Shown piece after piece: positions 35,576-44,717 of a DNA stretch of 64,000 nucleotides (position 1 is the first letter of the stretch; every line of letters begins with the position of its first letter). The DNA is taken from assembly GCF_965249985.1 (NCBI RefSeq), contig NZ_OZ252280.1; one strand, 5' to 3'. The position numbers were made by a program, and so were the translations under genes. The notes below the pieces were generated by a model, which saw nothing but the letters and a program-made list of their open reading frames with translations, had not been told where the DNA came from and searched no databases. This DNA is from Algiphilus sp022763315. GTDB lineage: Bacteria > Pseudomonadota > Gammaproteobacteria > Nevskiales > Nevskiaceae.

Positions 35576-36172
35576 ATGCGCATGCTTGACCGTCCCGCCA
35601 GCGGTGATCTGCAGCCCTATCTGGGGCAGTGGCTGGACATGGCCCCAGTCGATTTCAGCCCGCTTTTGCCCTATTTCCGGCGCTGCCAGTTCAACGCAGG
35701 GGACCACCTCTTCCAGCTCGGCGACGCCACGGACGATCTGGTGCTGCTGACTGAGGGCATTATCCGCTGCTACTACGTACACGGCAGCCGGGAGATCAAT
35801 CTTCGACTGCTGAGTGCCCCCGCCGCTGCGCTGCCTTACCGGAGCTTTCTTGACCAGCGCCCGGCGGACGAAGCCCTCCAGGCCCTCTCCAACGGCGCAG
35901 GCTTCTGGGTGCGTTTTCGTGCTTTCTGCCGCGACCACCCTGGTCTGCTCGCAGAGTGCATGCGGCGCGAGCTGGCAGAGCGCCACTTCCGTGCGCTGCA
36001 GCGGCGCCTGCATATGCTGCAATCCCGCAACGCCACGGAGCGTTATGCCTTTTATCGCACCCACATGGAGCCGGAGATCGTCGCCGGCACACCGGCCTAC
36101 CACGTCGCTTCCTATCTCGGTATCGCGCCGGAGTCTCTCAGCCGCATCAAGGCCACGCTTGAGAAATGTTAA
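35576..36172 (+). CDS. Crp/Fnr-like transcriptional regulator
   Basis: 198 residues. An N-terminal cyclic-nucleotide-binding-type beta roll (FNAGDHLFQLGDATDDLVLLTEGIIRCYY) is followed by a helical linker and a short C-terminal helix-turn-helix (VASYLGIAPESLSRIKATLEK). The cNMP-binding RxS pocket is not evident and there are no Fnr-type cysteines, so the signal is unknown. The ATG at 35576 and one at 35582 are both possible. It may lead the small plus-strand group up to 37752. Confidence 0.85.
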   Translation: MRMLDRPASGDLQPYLGQWLDMAPVDFSPLLPYFRRCQFNAGDHLFQLGDATDDLVLLTEGIIRCYYVHGSREINLRLLSAPAAALPYRSFLDQRPADEALQALSNGAGFWVRFRAFCRDHPGLLAECMRRELAERHFRALQRRLHMLQSRNATERYAFYRTHMEPEIVAGTPAYHVASYLGIAPESLSRIKATLEKC

Positions 36173-36232
36173 GGCCGGCGCGTGTGCATTGGGTCAGGCT
36201 GGCAACTGTCCACCGTCCGACGGAGCAACCCG

Positions 36233-36622
36233 ATGTTCTCCCCCTCCCTGATCGTCAGCGGCCTGCTGGTGGCCATCGGCGTCATTCACCTGATCCCCGC
36301 CCTCGGCGCATGGTCCCCCACGCGACTGCAGCAGCTCTATGGCGTCGCCCCGGAGACCCCCACGCTGTTGCTGCTGCTTCGGCACCGCGCGCTGCTGTTT
36401 GCGCTGCTGGGGTCATTCCTGGTGCTTTCCGCCTTTCGGCCCAGCCTGCAACCGCTGGCGTGTATCGCCGCACTAATCTCGATGGCGGGATTTTTGTGGA
36501 TGGCGGGCGCCGGGCCCCACGACGCCGCCGTGCAACGCATCGTCCGCGCCGACATCGTCGGCCTGGTGCTCCTTGCGCTTGCCGTGCTAGTGCGCACGCT
36601 GTTGATTCCCACCCACCGCTAG
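36233..36622 (+). CDS. Four-helix integral membrane protein, unknown function
   Basis: 129 residues; hydrophobic segments at about 4-22, 43-62, 70-90 and 100-122. From memory, relatives are sometimes labelled phosphopantetheine adenylyltransferase. That must be an annotation error, since no nucleotidyltransferase motif is present. The segment LQQLYGVAPETPTLLLLLRH is distinctive. GGAG precedes the ATG at 36233. Confidence 0.7.
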   Translation: MFSPSLIVSGLLVAIGVIHLIPALGAWSPTRLQQLYGVAPETPTLLLLLRHRALLFALLGSFLVLSAFRPSLQPLACIAALISMAGFLWMAGAGPHDAAVQRIVRADIVGLVLLALAVLVRTLLIPTHR

Positions 36623-36638
36623 AAGGACGGTATCCGCC

Positions 36639-36911
36639 ATGCTCAAAATGAAAGCGCAATGCCAGCAGTGCAACCATGCCCTCGGCTGGGAAGATTCCGC
36701 CTACATTTGCTCCTTCGAGTGCACCTTCTGCCCAGGATGCGCAAGGGTACTGGCCCATCAATGTCCGAATTGCGCGGGTGCGCTCATGGCACGCCCGCAG
36801 CGGACGCGCACGCCTGCGGCGGTGGCAGCCGCCATGCTGCGTCATCGTCTGCGCCGGATTCTCCCCAGGGGCGACCGCGGCGCACCGACAACAGGGCCAC
36901 GTCATGACTGA
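36639..36911 (+). CDS. DUF1272-domain cysteine-rich protein
   Basis: 90 residues. Cysteine pairs CQQC, CSFECTFCPGC and CPNC fit the DUF1272 family (ICSFECTFC is its signature), probably binding zinc. The basic tail (RPQRTRTPAAVAAAMLRHRLRR) extends past the domain. The last 8 bases overlap the alpha/beta hydrolase start. Function unknown. Confidence 0.85.
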   Translation: MLKMKAQCQQCNHALGWEDSAYICSFECTFCPGCARVLAHQCPNCAGALMARPQRTRTPAAVAAAMLRHRLRRILPRGDRGAPTTGPRHD

Positions 36912-37752
36912 TTCCCCCCACACGGCGGCCAAGCCCGAAGGCGTCATCGTCCGGCATCGGCCTGGGCCACCGCCCGCCCTGGGCCGTCTGCTGCTCCTGC
37001 CCGCTCTGGGCGTGCCCGCCGGCTACTACGACCCACTCGCGGAACAATTGACCAAGGCCGGTCTTGAGACACACACCCTGGAACTCCGCGGCAGCGGCGA
37101 CAGCCCGCTGCGTGCCGGCCGCGGATGCGATTTCGGCTTTCGCGAGCTGCTCGACGAAGACATCCCCTCCGCGCTGCGTCCGCTGCATGCGGCGAAGGAC
37201 GGACTGCCCGTGTGGCTCGCCGGACACAGCCTCGGCGGTCACCTCGCCGCCATGAGCGCCGGTCGTCTGGGTTTCGCCATCGACGGACTCGTGCTGCTCG
37301 CCTGTGGGCTGCCGTGGCGTGGTGCCTTCGACGCCCGCGCGCGCCTGCGCATCGACGTGCTGCGTCTGCTCATCCCGGTGTGCAATACGGTGCTGGGCTA
37401 CTTCCCTGGCGACCGCCTCGGATTTGGCGGACGCCAGCCGCGCCGGCTGATGCGGGAATGGAGCCGGCTCGCCTACTGCGGTCGCTATGCGGCCGAAGGC
37501 ATCGACGAGGACCTGGAAGCCGGCGTCGCGCAATACGCGGGTCCGGTGCTGACCCTGCGCATGACCGATGATCCTTTCGCGCCCCTCGCCGCTTGCCGTG
37601 CCGTCACCGAGAAAATGGCGCATGCCCGACACAGCGAGACTGCACTCGACGCCGCGACGCTTGGGACCCGAGCGGACCACTACCGCTGGGCCCGAAAGCC
37701 CGATGCGGTCACCCCCCATCTGACCGACTGGTGCCGGGCGCAGCGGCCCTAG
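36904..37752 (+). CDS. Alpha/beta-hydrolase family protein
   Basis: 282 residues. The nucleophile elbow GHSLGGH sits near residue 110, and an oxyanion-type LLLPALGVPAGYY turn after strand 3. A C-terminal DHYRW gives a plausible catalytic His, and an acid residue lies in RMTDDPFAP. Serine hydrolase of unknown substrate. I chose the ATG at 36904; the frame opens earlier but overlaps the DUF1272 gene. Confidence 0.85.
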   Translation: MTDSPHTAAKPEGVIVRHRPGPPPALGRLLLLPALGVPAGYYDPLAEQLTKAGLETHTLELRGSGDSPLRAGRGCDFGFRELLDEDIPSALRPLHAAKDGLPVWLAGHSLGGHLAAMSAGRLGFAIDGLVLLACGLPWRGAFDARARLRIDVLRLLIPVCNTVLGYFPGDRLGFGGRQPRRLMREWSRLAYCGRYAAEGIDEDLEAGVAQYAGPVLTLRMTDDPFAPLAACRAVTEKMAHARHSETALDAATLGTRADHYRWARKPDAVTPHLTDWCRAQRP

Positions 37753-37773
37753 CGGAGAAGCAAGGTCGCCCGG

Positions 37774-39405
37774 CTAGCCCGCCTGCTGACCCATCACCAG
37801 CCGCGGTACTGCGCCAGGCGTTGCGGCGGGCGAGGTTTCCGGTGGTTCCTGGGTCGGCGTTGTGGCCACCACCACGCAATTGCGGCCACTACGCTTTGCG
37901 GCATACAAAGCCCCGTCCGCGGCCGCGAGCAACTCGGACTGGGTGGTTCCATGGGTGGGAAATGCTGCCATACCGATGGAGATCGTGATGCCCGGCTCGC
38001 CCTCGTAGGGCGCTGGCAACCGGATGGTCTGGATGGCGGCACGCAAGGCCTCGGCGCGCTCTACGGCATCCTCGGCCGTGGTTTCGAACAGCGCAATCAC
38101 GAATTCCTCCCCGCCATAGCGACAGGTCACATCGCCTCCGCGGCGCTGCTCGCGCAGCATATCCGCCACCCGCTTGATCACCCAATCGCCCAGCGCATGG
38201 CCGTGCTGGTCGTTGAAGGACTTGAAGTGATCGATATCGACCATGAGCAGGGCGAAACTGGTGCCGTCGCGTTCGGCACGCGCCATTTCGCGGGTCAGGG
38301 TCTCCTCAAGATAGCGGCGATTGAATAAGCCACTCAAAGGATCGCGCACCGACTGCCGGCTCAACGTCTCACGCAGGCGGATATTGGCCAGATTGACGCT
38401 GACGCGGTCGGCGAATTCATTGAGCAGCGCTTCTGCCGCCTCCCCGCTCGGGCAGGCGTCGTCCCGATGGAGGGCATCCGGGACGTACAGCGTCATGAAT
38501 CCGAGCAATTCGCCCTGCGCGCTCATCGGAATGCACCACGACTGCCCGGTGTGCATTTCCGGATCGATGTGGCGGCAGCGAATGGCATTCTCGTTGTCCA
38601 GGTGCAACACGGCGCGGCGCCCCTGACGCAGCGCCCAGCAATCCTCCATGCCGATAACGCCTCCGCCCATGCTGGCGGTCCCCCAGTCGCTGACACGCTC
38701 CAGATAATTGCGCGACGCATTGATCAGATACAGAGCGCCGGACGCCGACGGAAACAGACATTGCGCCGTACTGCGCACCGGCAGCCGGGTTTCCCCCAGC
38801 GTCAAGCACGACTGCATGACGACCTCCAGTCGGCTGAGTTCCTCGCTCTCGCGTCGACGCCGATCCAGCGCCACGTTGCGTTCGGCCACTTCGTTCAACG
38901 CCTGCTGCAAGCGCAGATTGGCCTCGCGCATTTGTTCCCGCATAGCCTCTTGCTCGCTGAGAAATTGAGACGCCCTGGGCAGCAGGGGCCATAGCATCAA
39001 GGCGGTGGCGATGGAGACGGCTGCCGTTATCACCATGAGGGCAACTTCCACGCGATACAGCGGCACCCAGATATTGACGATGCCAATCACATGCGTCAGC
39101 GCGCAGAAAAAGATAAAGGCGCTGAACAGCAGGAAAACACCGCGATAGCGGATGGTGGGTTGCCGCCGCAGGAAGAAGAGCAGCGCGATCGGAATCGAAA
39201 AATAAGCCAGCGCGACCAGCCCCTCGGACACCACCATCGACCACAGCAAGCCGGGCTGCCAGGTATAGCAGTAGCCGTGCGGCATGAAGCCATCGGTGCT
39301 GAAGAGGGAAGTCAGGCTGTTCAAGAATCGTGCGCCGTCCCTCGCGTGGTAGGCATGCTTCCAGTGCAGACGGGGGGCCTGACCGGTCGGAGTCTCGACG
39401 ACCAT
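37774..39405 (-). CDS. Diguanylate cyclase with ethylene-receptor-like sensor domain (EBD-GAF-GGDEF)
   Basis: 543 residues. Residues ~55-125 form three helices that read like the plant ETR1 sensor: ALAYFSIPIALLFFLRRQ, then FSAFIFFCALTHVIG with the CxxxH pair C101/H105 that matches the copper ligands of ETR1. The acidic residue before helix 1 is Glu61 where ETR1 has Asp25. A coiled coil (~140-185) and a GAF domain (~190-345) follow. The GGDEF domain has GGEEF at 431-435 and the inhibitory RxxD I-site (RGGD) upstream, so it should make c-di-GMP with product feedback. The start is the first ATG; no clear ribosome site. Convergent with the hydrolase gene. Confidence 0.85.
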   Translation of the reverse strand: MVVETPTGQAPRLHWKHAYHARDGARFLNSLTSLFSTDGFMPHGYCYTWQPGLLWSMVVSEGLVALAYFSIPIALLFFLRRQPTIRYRGVFLLFSAFIFFCALTHVIGIVNIWVPLYRVEVALMVITAAVSIATALMLWPLLPRASQFLSEQEAMREQMREANLRLQQALNEVAERNVALDRRRRESEELSRLEVVMQSCLTLGETRLPVRSTAQCLFPSASGALYLINASRNYLERVSDWGTASMGGGVIGMEDCWALRQGRRAVLHLDNENAIRCRHIDPEMHTGQSWCIPMSAQGELLGFMTLYVPDALHRDDACPSGEAAEALLNEFADRVSVNLANIRLRETLSRQSVRDPLSGLFNRRYLEETLTREMARAERDGTSFALLMVDIDHFKSFNDQHGHALGDWVIKRVADMLREQRRGGDVTCRYGGEEFVIALFETTAEDAVERAEALRAAIQTIRLPAPYEGEPGITISIGMAAFPTHGTTQSELLAAADGALYAAKRSGRNCVVVATTPTQEPPETSPAATPGAVPRLVMGQQAG

Positions 39406-39521
39406 GCAGGGGGCGCCAAGTCTTCATTCGCATGCTGATACGTGGAGGGCGCGCTGTGACCCGATGACGCGGCAAACGGCGCAGACACCGCGACAAGCGG
39501 CACACGGGCGCGATCGCGTGA

Positions 39522-40859
39522 TCAGCGGGGGCGGCTCAGCACCGCATAGTAGAAGCCATCCCAGTCTCCGCCCGGCGCAATGCGCCAGCCGGCGCCATCG
39601 GCGGCGCCCACCGGCAGATCGCAGGACGGGGCCTCGGCCTCAGGGTGGCGCTCGAGGAAATGCGCCACCACATCACGGCCTTCCGCGCGCAGGATCGAGC
39701 AGGTGGCGAAGACCATGCGCCCGCCCGGTGCGAGCAGTGGCCACAGCGTTTCCAGCAGCTGCTGCTGTGTCTTGGCCAGCGCCCGCACGTCGCCGACCCG
39801 CCGCAACCACTTGATATCCGGGTGGCGGCGGATCACACCGGTGCCGGAGCACGGTGCGTCGATCAGGATGCGATCGAAGGGCGCACCGTCCCACCAGCGC
39901 GCGGTATCGGTCGCATCAGCGGCAACGAGCGTGGCCTGCACGCCGACACGGCGCAGGGTTTCGTCGACGCGCTGCAGGCGCGCACGATCACTATCGAGGG
40001 CGGTCAGCTGCGCCTTTGGGCACCGCTCCAGCAGGTGGGCGGCCTTGCCGCCGGGTGCGCTGCAGGCGTCCAGCACGCGTTGACCAGGCTGTACGTCCAG
40101 CAAGGGCGCGGCGAGCTGTGCGCTGGCGTCCTGTACCGATACGCTGCCGCGCGCAAAGCCGGGCAGCGCATCGACCTCCCCCGCCTGCTCGAGCACCAGC
40201 GCCTCCGGCGCCTCGGGCAAGGTGCGCGCCTCACGCCCCATGCGCGACAGACGCGCCCGATAGTCGTCGGCCGACATGCGCCGCCGATTCACGCGCAGGG
40301 TCATCGGCGCCTGAGCACTGCCCTCTGCGAGAATGGCGTCGGCTGCCTCGCCCCAGTCGTGACGCAAGGCATCGGCCAGCCAGTTCGGCCAGGAATGGCG
40401 GATGGCGGGGTCTTCCGGTGGCTCCAGACGCTCCGGTTCGCGCTGCGACCGCCGCAGCAGTGCATTGACCAGGGAGCCGGCCCACTCCGCCTGCAGCAAG
40501 CTTGCGGCCGAGGTCGTGGCGGAAACCACGGCGTGGTCCGGTGTGCGCATGTCGTGCATCTGGTAGAGCCCGACCCTCAGCAAGGCGTCGACCAGCGGTG
40601 CATCGCGCAGTGGGCGATCCATCATCTGCTCGAGTTGCCAACCGAGCCGACGATAGTGACGGAGCACGCCATAGACCATGGCCGAGAGCAACGCATGATC
40701 GCGGGCATCGAAACGGTTGCGAGAAGTCGCAAAGGCCAGCGCATCGTCCAGGCTGCGGCCATGCTGCATCACGGCCTGGATGACATGGGCGGCGGCCGCA
40801 CGCACTGGGGCGCCCGGTGCCGAACGGTTCGGGGCGGCGGGTCGCGGCGGATGTTTCAT
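39522..40859 (-). CDS. rsmB: 16S rRNA m5C967 methyltransferase
   Basis: 445 residues. The N-terminal NusB-like RNA-binding domain (to ~145) is followed by the SAM-methyltransferase domain: DACSAPGGKAAHLLE (motif I), IDAPCSGTGVIRRHPDIKW (motif IV with the PC cysteine) and FATCSI (motif VI with the catalytic TC cysteine). The start at 40859 overlaps the fmt stop (ATGA). Confidence 0.95.
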   Translation of the reverse strand: MKHPPRPAAPNRSAPGAPVRAAAAHVIQAVMQHGRSLDDALAFATSRNRFDARDHALLSAMVYGVLRHYRRLGWQLEQMMDRPLRDAPLVDALLRVGLYQMHDMRTPDHAVVSATTSAASLLQAEWAGSLVNALLRRSQREPERLEPPEDPAIRHSWPNWLADALRHDWGEAADAILAEGSAQAPMTLRVNRRRMSADDYRARLSRMGREARTLPEAPEALVLEQAGEVDALPGFARGSVSVQDASAQLAAPLLDVQPGQRVLDACSAPGGKAAHLLERCPKAQLTALDSDRARLQRVDETLRRVGVQATLVAADATDTARWWDGAPFDRILIDAPCSGTGVIRRHPDIKWLRRVGDVRALAKTQQQLLETLWPLLAPGGRMVFATCSILRAEGRDVVAHFLERHPEAEAPSCDLPVGAADGAGWRIAPGGDWDGFYYAVLSRPR

Positions 40860-41779
40860 GTCAGCACCTGGCCGATGGGGAATCGTTCGGCGGCCACCAC
40901 GCGCGCCTCCTGGGGACGACCGCCGGGCCATTGCACGCACAGCAGCCGCAGTGAGGCATCGCCGGTAGCGATCACCACGCCTTCGGCGTCGTGTTCCAGC
41001 ACCGTACCTGGCGCCTCGCCGCTGAGCGTTGCCAGTGCGCGCGCATCGAGCATGCGCACGCGGGCATCGCCGCAGCAGGACCAAGCGCCGGGGACCGGGT
41101 TGAAGGCGCGAATGCGACGAGCGATGGTGGCGGCATCGTCGCCCCAATCGATGCGGGCTTCTGCTTTATCAAGCTTGCGCGCATACGTCACCCCCGCTTC
41201 CGGCTGCGCTTCGGGCTGGTAGCGCCCTTCGGCAACCTGCGGCAGCGCAGCAACCACCTCGCGTGCGCCGAGCTCCGCCAGTCGGTCGTGCACGGTGGCC
41301 GCGGTGTCCGATTCGCTGATGGGCGTCGCAGCACGCCGCCATATCGGTCCAGTATCCAGACCGGCTTCCATCTGCATGATGCAGACGCCGGTCTCGGCAT
41401 CGCCCGCTTCGATGGCGCGCTGAATAGGCGCCGCGCCGCGCCATCGCGGTAGCAGACTGGCATGAATGTTCAGACACCCGTATCGGGGAATGTCCAAGGC
41501 AGCCTGCGGCAGGATCAGACCGTAGGCAACCACCACCATCAGGGCCACATCGGCCTCCGCCAGACGCGCCTGCGCCTCGGCATCGAAGCGTTGGGGCTTG
41601 TGGACGGGTAGGCCTATGTCCTGTGCGCGGCGACCGACAGGAGAGGCCTGCAACCGACGCCCTCGGCCGGCCGGCCGGTCCGGCTGTGTGAACACCGCCG
41701 CCACGGTGTGCCCTGCCTGGACCAGCGCCTCCAGTGCAGGAACGGAGAAGTCCGGCGTGCCGGCGAATGCGATGCGCAT
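40856..41779 (-). CDS. fmt: Methionyl-tRNA formyltransferase
   Basis: 307 residues. Formylates initiator Met-tRNA with 10-formyl-THF. Motifs: RIAFAGTPDFSVPAL at the N terminus, YGLILPQAAL, LNIHASLLPRWRGAAPIQRA (catalytic Asn-His) and TGVCIMQMEAGLDTG (Asp). The usual C-terminal tRNA-binding domain is present. Part of def-fmt-rsmB. Confidence 0.97.
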   Translation of the reverse strand: MRIAFAGTPDFSVPALEALVQAGHTVAAVFTQPDRPAGRGRRLQASPVGRRAQDIGLPVHKPQRFDAEAQARLAEADVALMVVVAYGLILPQAALDIPRYGCLNIHASLLPRWRGAAPIQRAIEAGDAETGVCIMQMEAGLDTGPIWRRAATPISESDTAATVHDRLAELGAREVVAALPQVAEGRYQPEAQPEAGVTYARKLDKAEARIDWGDDAATIARRIRAFNPVPGAWSCCGDARVRMLDARALATLSGEAPGTVLEHDAEGVVIATGDASLRLLCVQWPGGRPQEARVVAAERFPIGQVLT

Positions 41780-41789
41780 CGGCAGCAGC

Positions 41790-42296
41790 CTAGCCCTCCT
41801 GCTTGCGGAGCTTGCGCTGCCGCTTCAGCAGGCGGTCGCGCTTGATGCTGGACAGATGGTCGATATAGAGCTTGCCGTCGAGGTGGTCCTTCTCGTGCTG
41901 AATGCACTGCGCCAGAAGACCATCCGCTTCGAGTTCATAGGGCTTGCCATCGCGGTCGAGGGCGCGCAGGCGCACACGCCGGTAGCGGCGAACGCGGTCG
42001 GACACCTCGGGCACCGACAGGCAACCTTCGTCCACCACTTCGGGGACATCGGCTTCAATAATCTCGGGATTGATCATCACCCGCGGCTCACGCGCATCGT
42101 CGGCCGCGCAATCCATCACCGCCACCTGGAGCGCCACGCCAACCTGAGTGGCGGCCAAGCCCACGCCCGGCGCGTCGTACATCGTTTCGAACATGTCGTC
42201 GATGAGACGCTGCAGGTCCTGGCCAAAGTCGGAGACCGTCTGCGCCTTTTCGCGCAGCCGAGGATCGGGATGGTGCAATATTTCTAGCAGTGCCAT
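41790..42296 (-). CDS. def: Peptide deformylase
   Basis: 168 residues. All three motifs are intact: GVGLAATQ, EGCLSVPE (metal Cys) and QHEKDHLDG (HExxH). Removes the N-formyl group of new proteins. Ten bases before fmt and divergent from the lysM gene. Confidence 0.97.
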   Translation of the reverse strand: MALLEILHHPDPRLREKAQTVSDFGQDLQRLIDDMFETMYDAPGVGLAATQVGVALQVAVMDCAADDAREPRVMINPEIIEADVPEVVDEGCLSVPEVSDRVRRYRRVRLRALDRDGKPYELEADGLLAQCIQHEKDHLDGKLYIDHLSSIKRDRLLKRQRKLRKQEG

Positions 42297-42377
42297 GCTG
42301 TTATGCGAATCCGGCCAAATGCGGAGGCTGCTACAGTGCGATCACGTCTGAGACGGGTCGGGCAGCGACGGGGAGCA

Positions 42378-43571
42378 ATGACTGTAAAACAAGGGCAGAA
42401 GTATAGCGCGGCGCGTCGATTCTCCCGGTTGGGCCTGTGTGCGCTGACCGCGGTACTCGCTGCCTGCGCCACGGCGCCACAGGGCGGTGTGGAAGCGCCA
42501 TCCGCCAGTGCCGAGTCCACCCCGCTGGAGAGCGGCGCAGCCAATCCTGGTAGCAGCCCCGATGCGCCGCCCGCGCAGGGGGCGTCAGCCGCACCCCGCC
42601 GACTGGCAACACGGGAAGGCGCGCGCGTACGCAAGACTGCGCGCTATGTCGTCAAGGAAGGCGATACCTTGTGGGATATCTCCCAGCGCTTTCTGATCGA
42701 CCCCTGGAAGTGGCCGGAGGTTTGGGTCGCCAACCGTCAGGTCGCCAATCCGCATCTGATCTATCCCGGCGATGTGCTCGAATTGCGCTGGCTTGAAGGG
42801 GAGGAACGCGTCTCCGAAGTCGCCAAGCTGGAGCCTCGCATTCGCCCGCTGCCATTGGAAGCCACCATTCCAACCATTCCCCTCGATCTGATCCAGGACT
42901 TTCTGGACGGGCCGCTGGTGGTCGGACCGGATACGTTCAAGACAGCGCCCTATCTGGTCGAGTTTGCAGACGAGCACTTGATGGGCCCCGATCGAACCGA
43001 TGCCTACGCCCGCGGGCTGCCCAACTCGGCGCGTGCCGATTGGCTGGTAGTGCACGAAGGTGAGGCGTACTTGGACCCGGAAAGCGGTCGCATTCTTGGC
43101 TACGAGGCGATACCCGCCGCCGACGCCACCCTCAGCCGCCACGCGGAAGAGGTGTCTGTACTGCGCCTCTCGGAGTCACGGCGCGAAACCCGGATCGGCG
43201 ATGCATTGATCCCGCGGCCGCGCGATACGCTGTCTGCGAATTTCTATCCGCGCGCACCCGAGCGGGCGCTGAGCGCCCGCATCATCTCGGTGTTCGGCGG
43301 GGTTACGCAAATCGGACAGTACGATCTCGTAATCCTCAACCGCGGCGCTCAGCACGGGCTGGAAGTGGGCCATGTCCTGGATGCCTTCAATGCGGCGCGC
43401 GAGGTACCCGATCCGCGAGACCGCGTGGGCAGTATCCGCCTGCCCGCGCAGTACGCCGGCGAGCTGCTGGTCGTCCGCGTTGCCGAAGATCTGGCCCAGG
43501 CCCTGGTCATGGAAGCCGAGCGCACCATCCTCCTGCACGACGAGGTTCGCGCGCCCGACCGAGGCTTGTGA
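42378..43571 (+). CDS. LysM-domain lipoprotein
   Basis: 397 residues. The signal peptide ends in the lipobox LAAC (Cys30), so it is a predicted lipoprotein. A Pro/Ala/Ser-rich linker is followed by one LysM domain (~88-140: YVVKEGDTLWDISQRFL) and a C-terminal region of ~250 residues conserved in the proteobacterial LysM proteins encoded beside def and dprA. Probably peptidoglycan binding. GGGAG precedes the ATG at 42378. Its stop overlaps the dprA GTG. Confidence 0.9.
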   Translation: MTVKQGQKYSAARRFSRLGLCALTAVLAACATAPQGGVEAPSASAESTPLESGAANPGSSPDAPPAQGASAAPRRLATREGARVRKTARYVVKEGDTLWDISQRFLIDPWKWPEVWVANRQVANPHLIYPGDVLELRWLEGEERVSEVAKLEPRIRPLPLEATIPTIPLDLIQDFLDGPLVVGPDTFKTAPYLVEFADEHLMGPDRTDAYARGLPNSARADWLVVHEGEAYLDPESGRILGYEAIPAADATLSRHAEEVSVLRLSESRRETRIGDALIPRPRDTLSANFYPRAPERALSARIISVFGGVTQIGQYDLVILNRGAQHGLEVGHVLDAFNAAREVPDPRDRVGSIRLPAQYAGELLVVRVAEDLAQALVMEAERTILLHDEVRAPDRGL

Positions 43572-44686
43572 CCACGGACGCAACCCAGCGTGACGCCTGG
43601 CTGACACTGCTTCTGGCGCCTGGTGTCGGCCCCGTCACCGGGATGCGCCTGCTGCAGGCCTACGGCTCCGCCGCGGCGGCGCTGGCAGCCGGTCCATCCG
43701 GATGGACCAGGGCCGGTGTGCCCGAGGCCTTGCATGCGGGGCTGCGCCAGCCGGATGCGGCCGCGATGGCGCGTTGTCAGGCATGGCTGGATGCGCCTCA
43801 GCGGGCGCTGATCAGCCTGGATGACCCGCACTATCCACAGCGCTTGCTCGAAATCCCCCGCCCCCCACTGGCGCTGTTCTGCCTTGGCGATGTCAGCCTA
43901 TTGACACGCGACCAGCTCGCCGTGGTCGGCGCACGCGCCGCCAGCCGCCAGGGTCTGGAGCATGCGCGCAGCTTCTCCGGCGAAATCGCGCGCACAGGGC
44001 TGTGTATCACCAGCGGATTGGCCTCCGGAATCGACGGCGCGGCACACGAGGCAGCCCTCGAAGCGGGCGGCAGCACCATTGCCGTGGCCGGTACCGGCCC
44101 TGATCGCGTCTACCCCGCACGCCACCGGGCGCTGGCCCACCGCATCGGCGAGCACGGGTTACTGATCTCCGAGTTCGTCCCTGGCACTGGCGCCCAGGCC
44201 CAGCATTTCCCACGCCGCAATCGCATCATCGCCGGCCTCAGCCTGGGCGTACTGGTGGTGGAGGCAGCCAAGCGCAGCGGTTCGCTCATCACGGCACGAT
44301 TGGCCGCGGAGAACGGGCGCGAGGTTTTTGCCATCCCGGGCAGCATCCACCATCCCCAGGCGCGCGGCTGCCATGCCCTCATCCGCGACGGCGCCCTGCT
44401 GGTGGAAAGCGCCAAGGACGTGCTTTTTGCACTTGGCCGCGATGAGGCGCACGCGCCTGATACACTGCAGAACGTGATCAAGCCCCACGCCAGCGCAGCG
44501 CTGTCGGGAGCGGCCGCCAAGACCCTGTCGGCGGTTGGCGACCACGCCACGGCCTTTGATCTACTGGTTGCTCGCACCGGTCTGGACATCCAGACCCTGA
44601 GCAGTGCGCTGCTGGAACTTGAGCTTGCAGGCCTGGTGGCCAGCGAGCCAGGTGGCAACTTCTCCCGTCTCGGTCGCGCCCGATGA
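43568..44686 (+). CDS. dprA: DNA-processing protein DprA/Smf
   Basis: 372 residues; the start is a GTG overlapping the upstream stop (GTGA). A helix-hairpin-helix/SAM-like N-domain, the Rossmann-like DprA core (SGLASGIDGAAHEAAL, RNRIIAGLS, VVEAAKRSGSLITA, GCHALIRDGA) and a C-terminal winged helix are all visible. It loads RecA on incoming single-stranded DNA in transformation. With comM in the same window, natural competence is possible, though pilus and com genes are not seen here. Confidence 0.95.
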   Translation: MTTDATQRDAWLTLLLAPGVGPVTGMRLLQAYGSAAAALAAGPSGWTRAGVPEALHAGLRQPDAAAMARCQAWLDAPQRALISLDDPHYPQRLLEIPRPPLALFCLGDVSLLTRDQLAVVGARAASRQGLEHARSFSGEIARTGLCITSGLASGIDGAAHEAALEAGGSTIAVAGTGPDRVYPARHRALAHRIGEHGLLISEFVPGTGAQAQHFPRRNRIIAGLSLGVLVVEAAKRSGSLITARLAAENGREVFAIPGSIHHPQARGCHALIRDGALLVESAKDVLFALGRDEAHAPDTLQNVIKPHASAALSGAAAKTLSAVGDHATAFDLLVARTGLDIQTLSSALLELELAGLVASEPGGNFSRLGRAR

Positions 44687-44717
44687 TGACCTCCTCCCCG
44701 ACTGCAGGAAGGCCGCT

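Noticed and set aside
36233..36622. Phosphopantetheine adenylyltransferase
   Set aside because: The protein is four membrane helices without a nucleotidyltransferase HxGH motif; such a label would be a propagated error.
37774..39405. Hybrid histidine kinase like plant ETR1
   Set aside because: There is no HisKA or HATPase domain; the output is an intact GGEEF domain.
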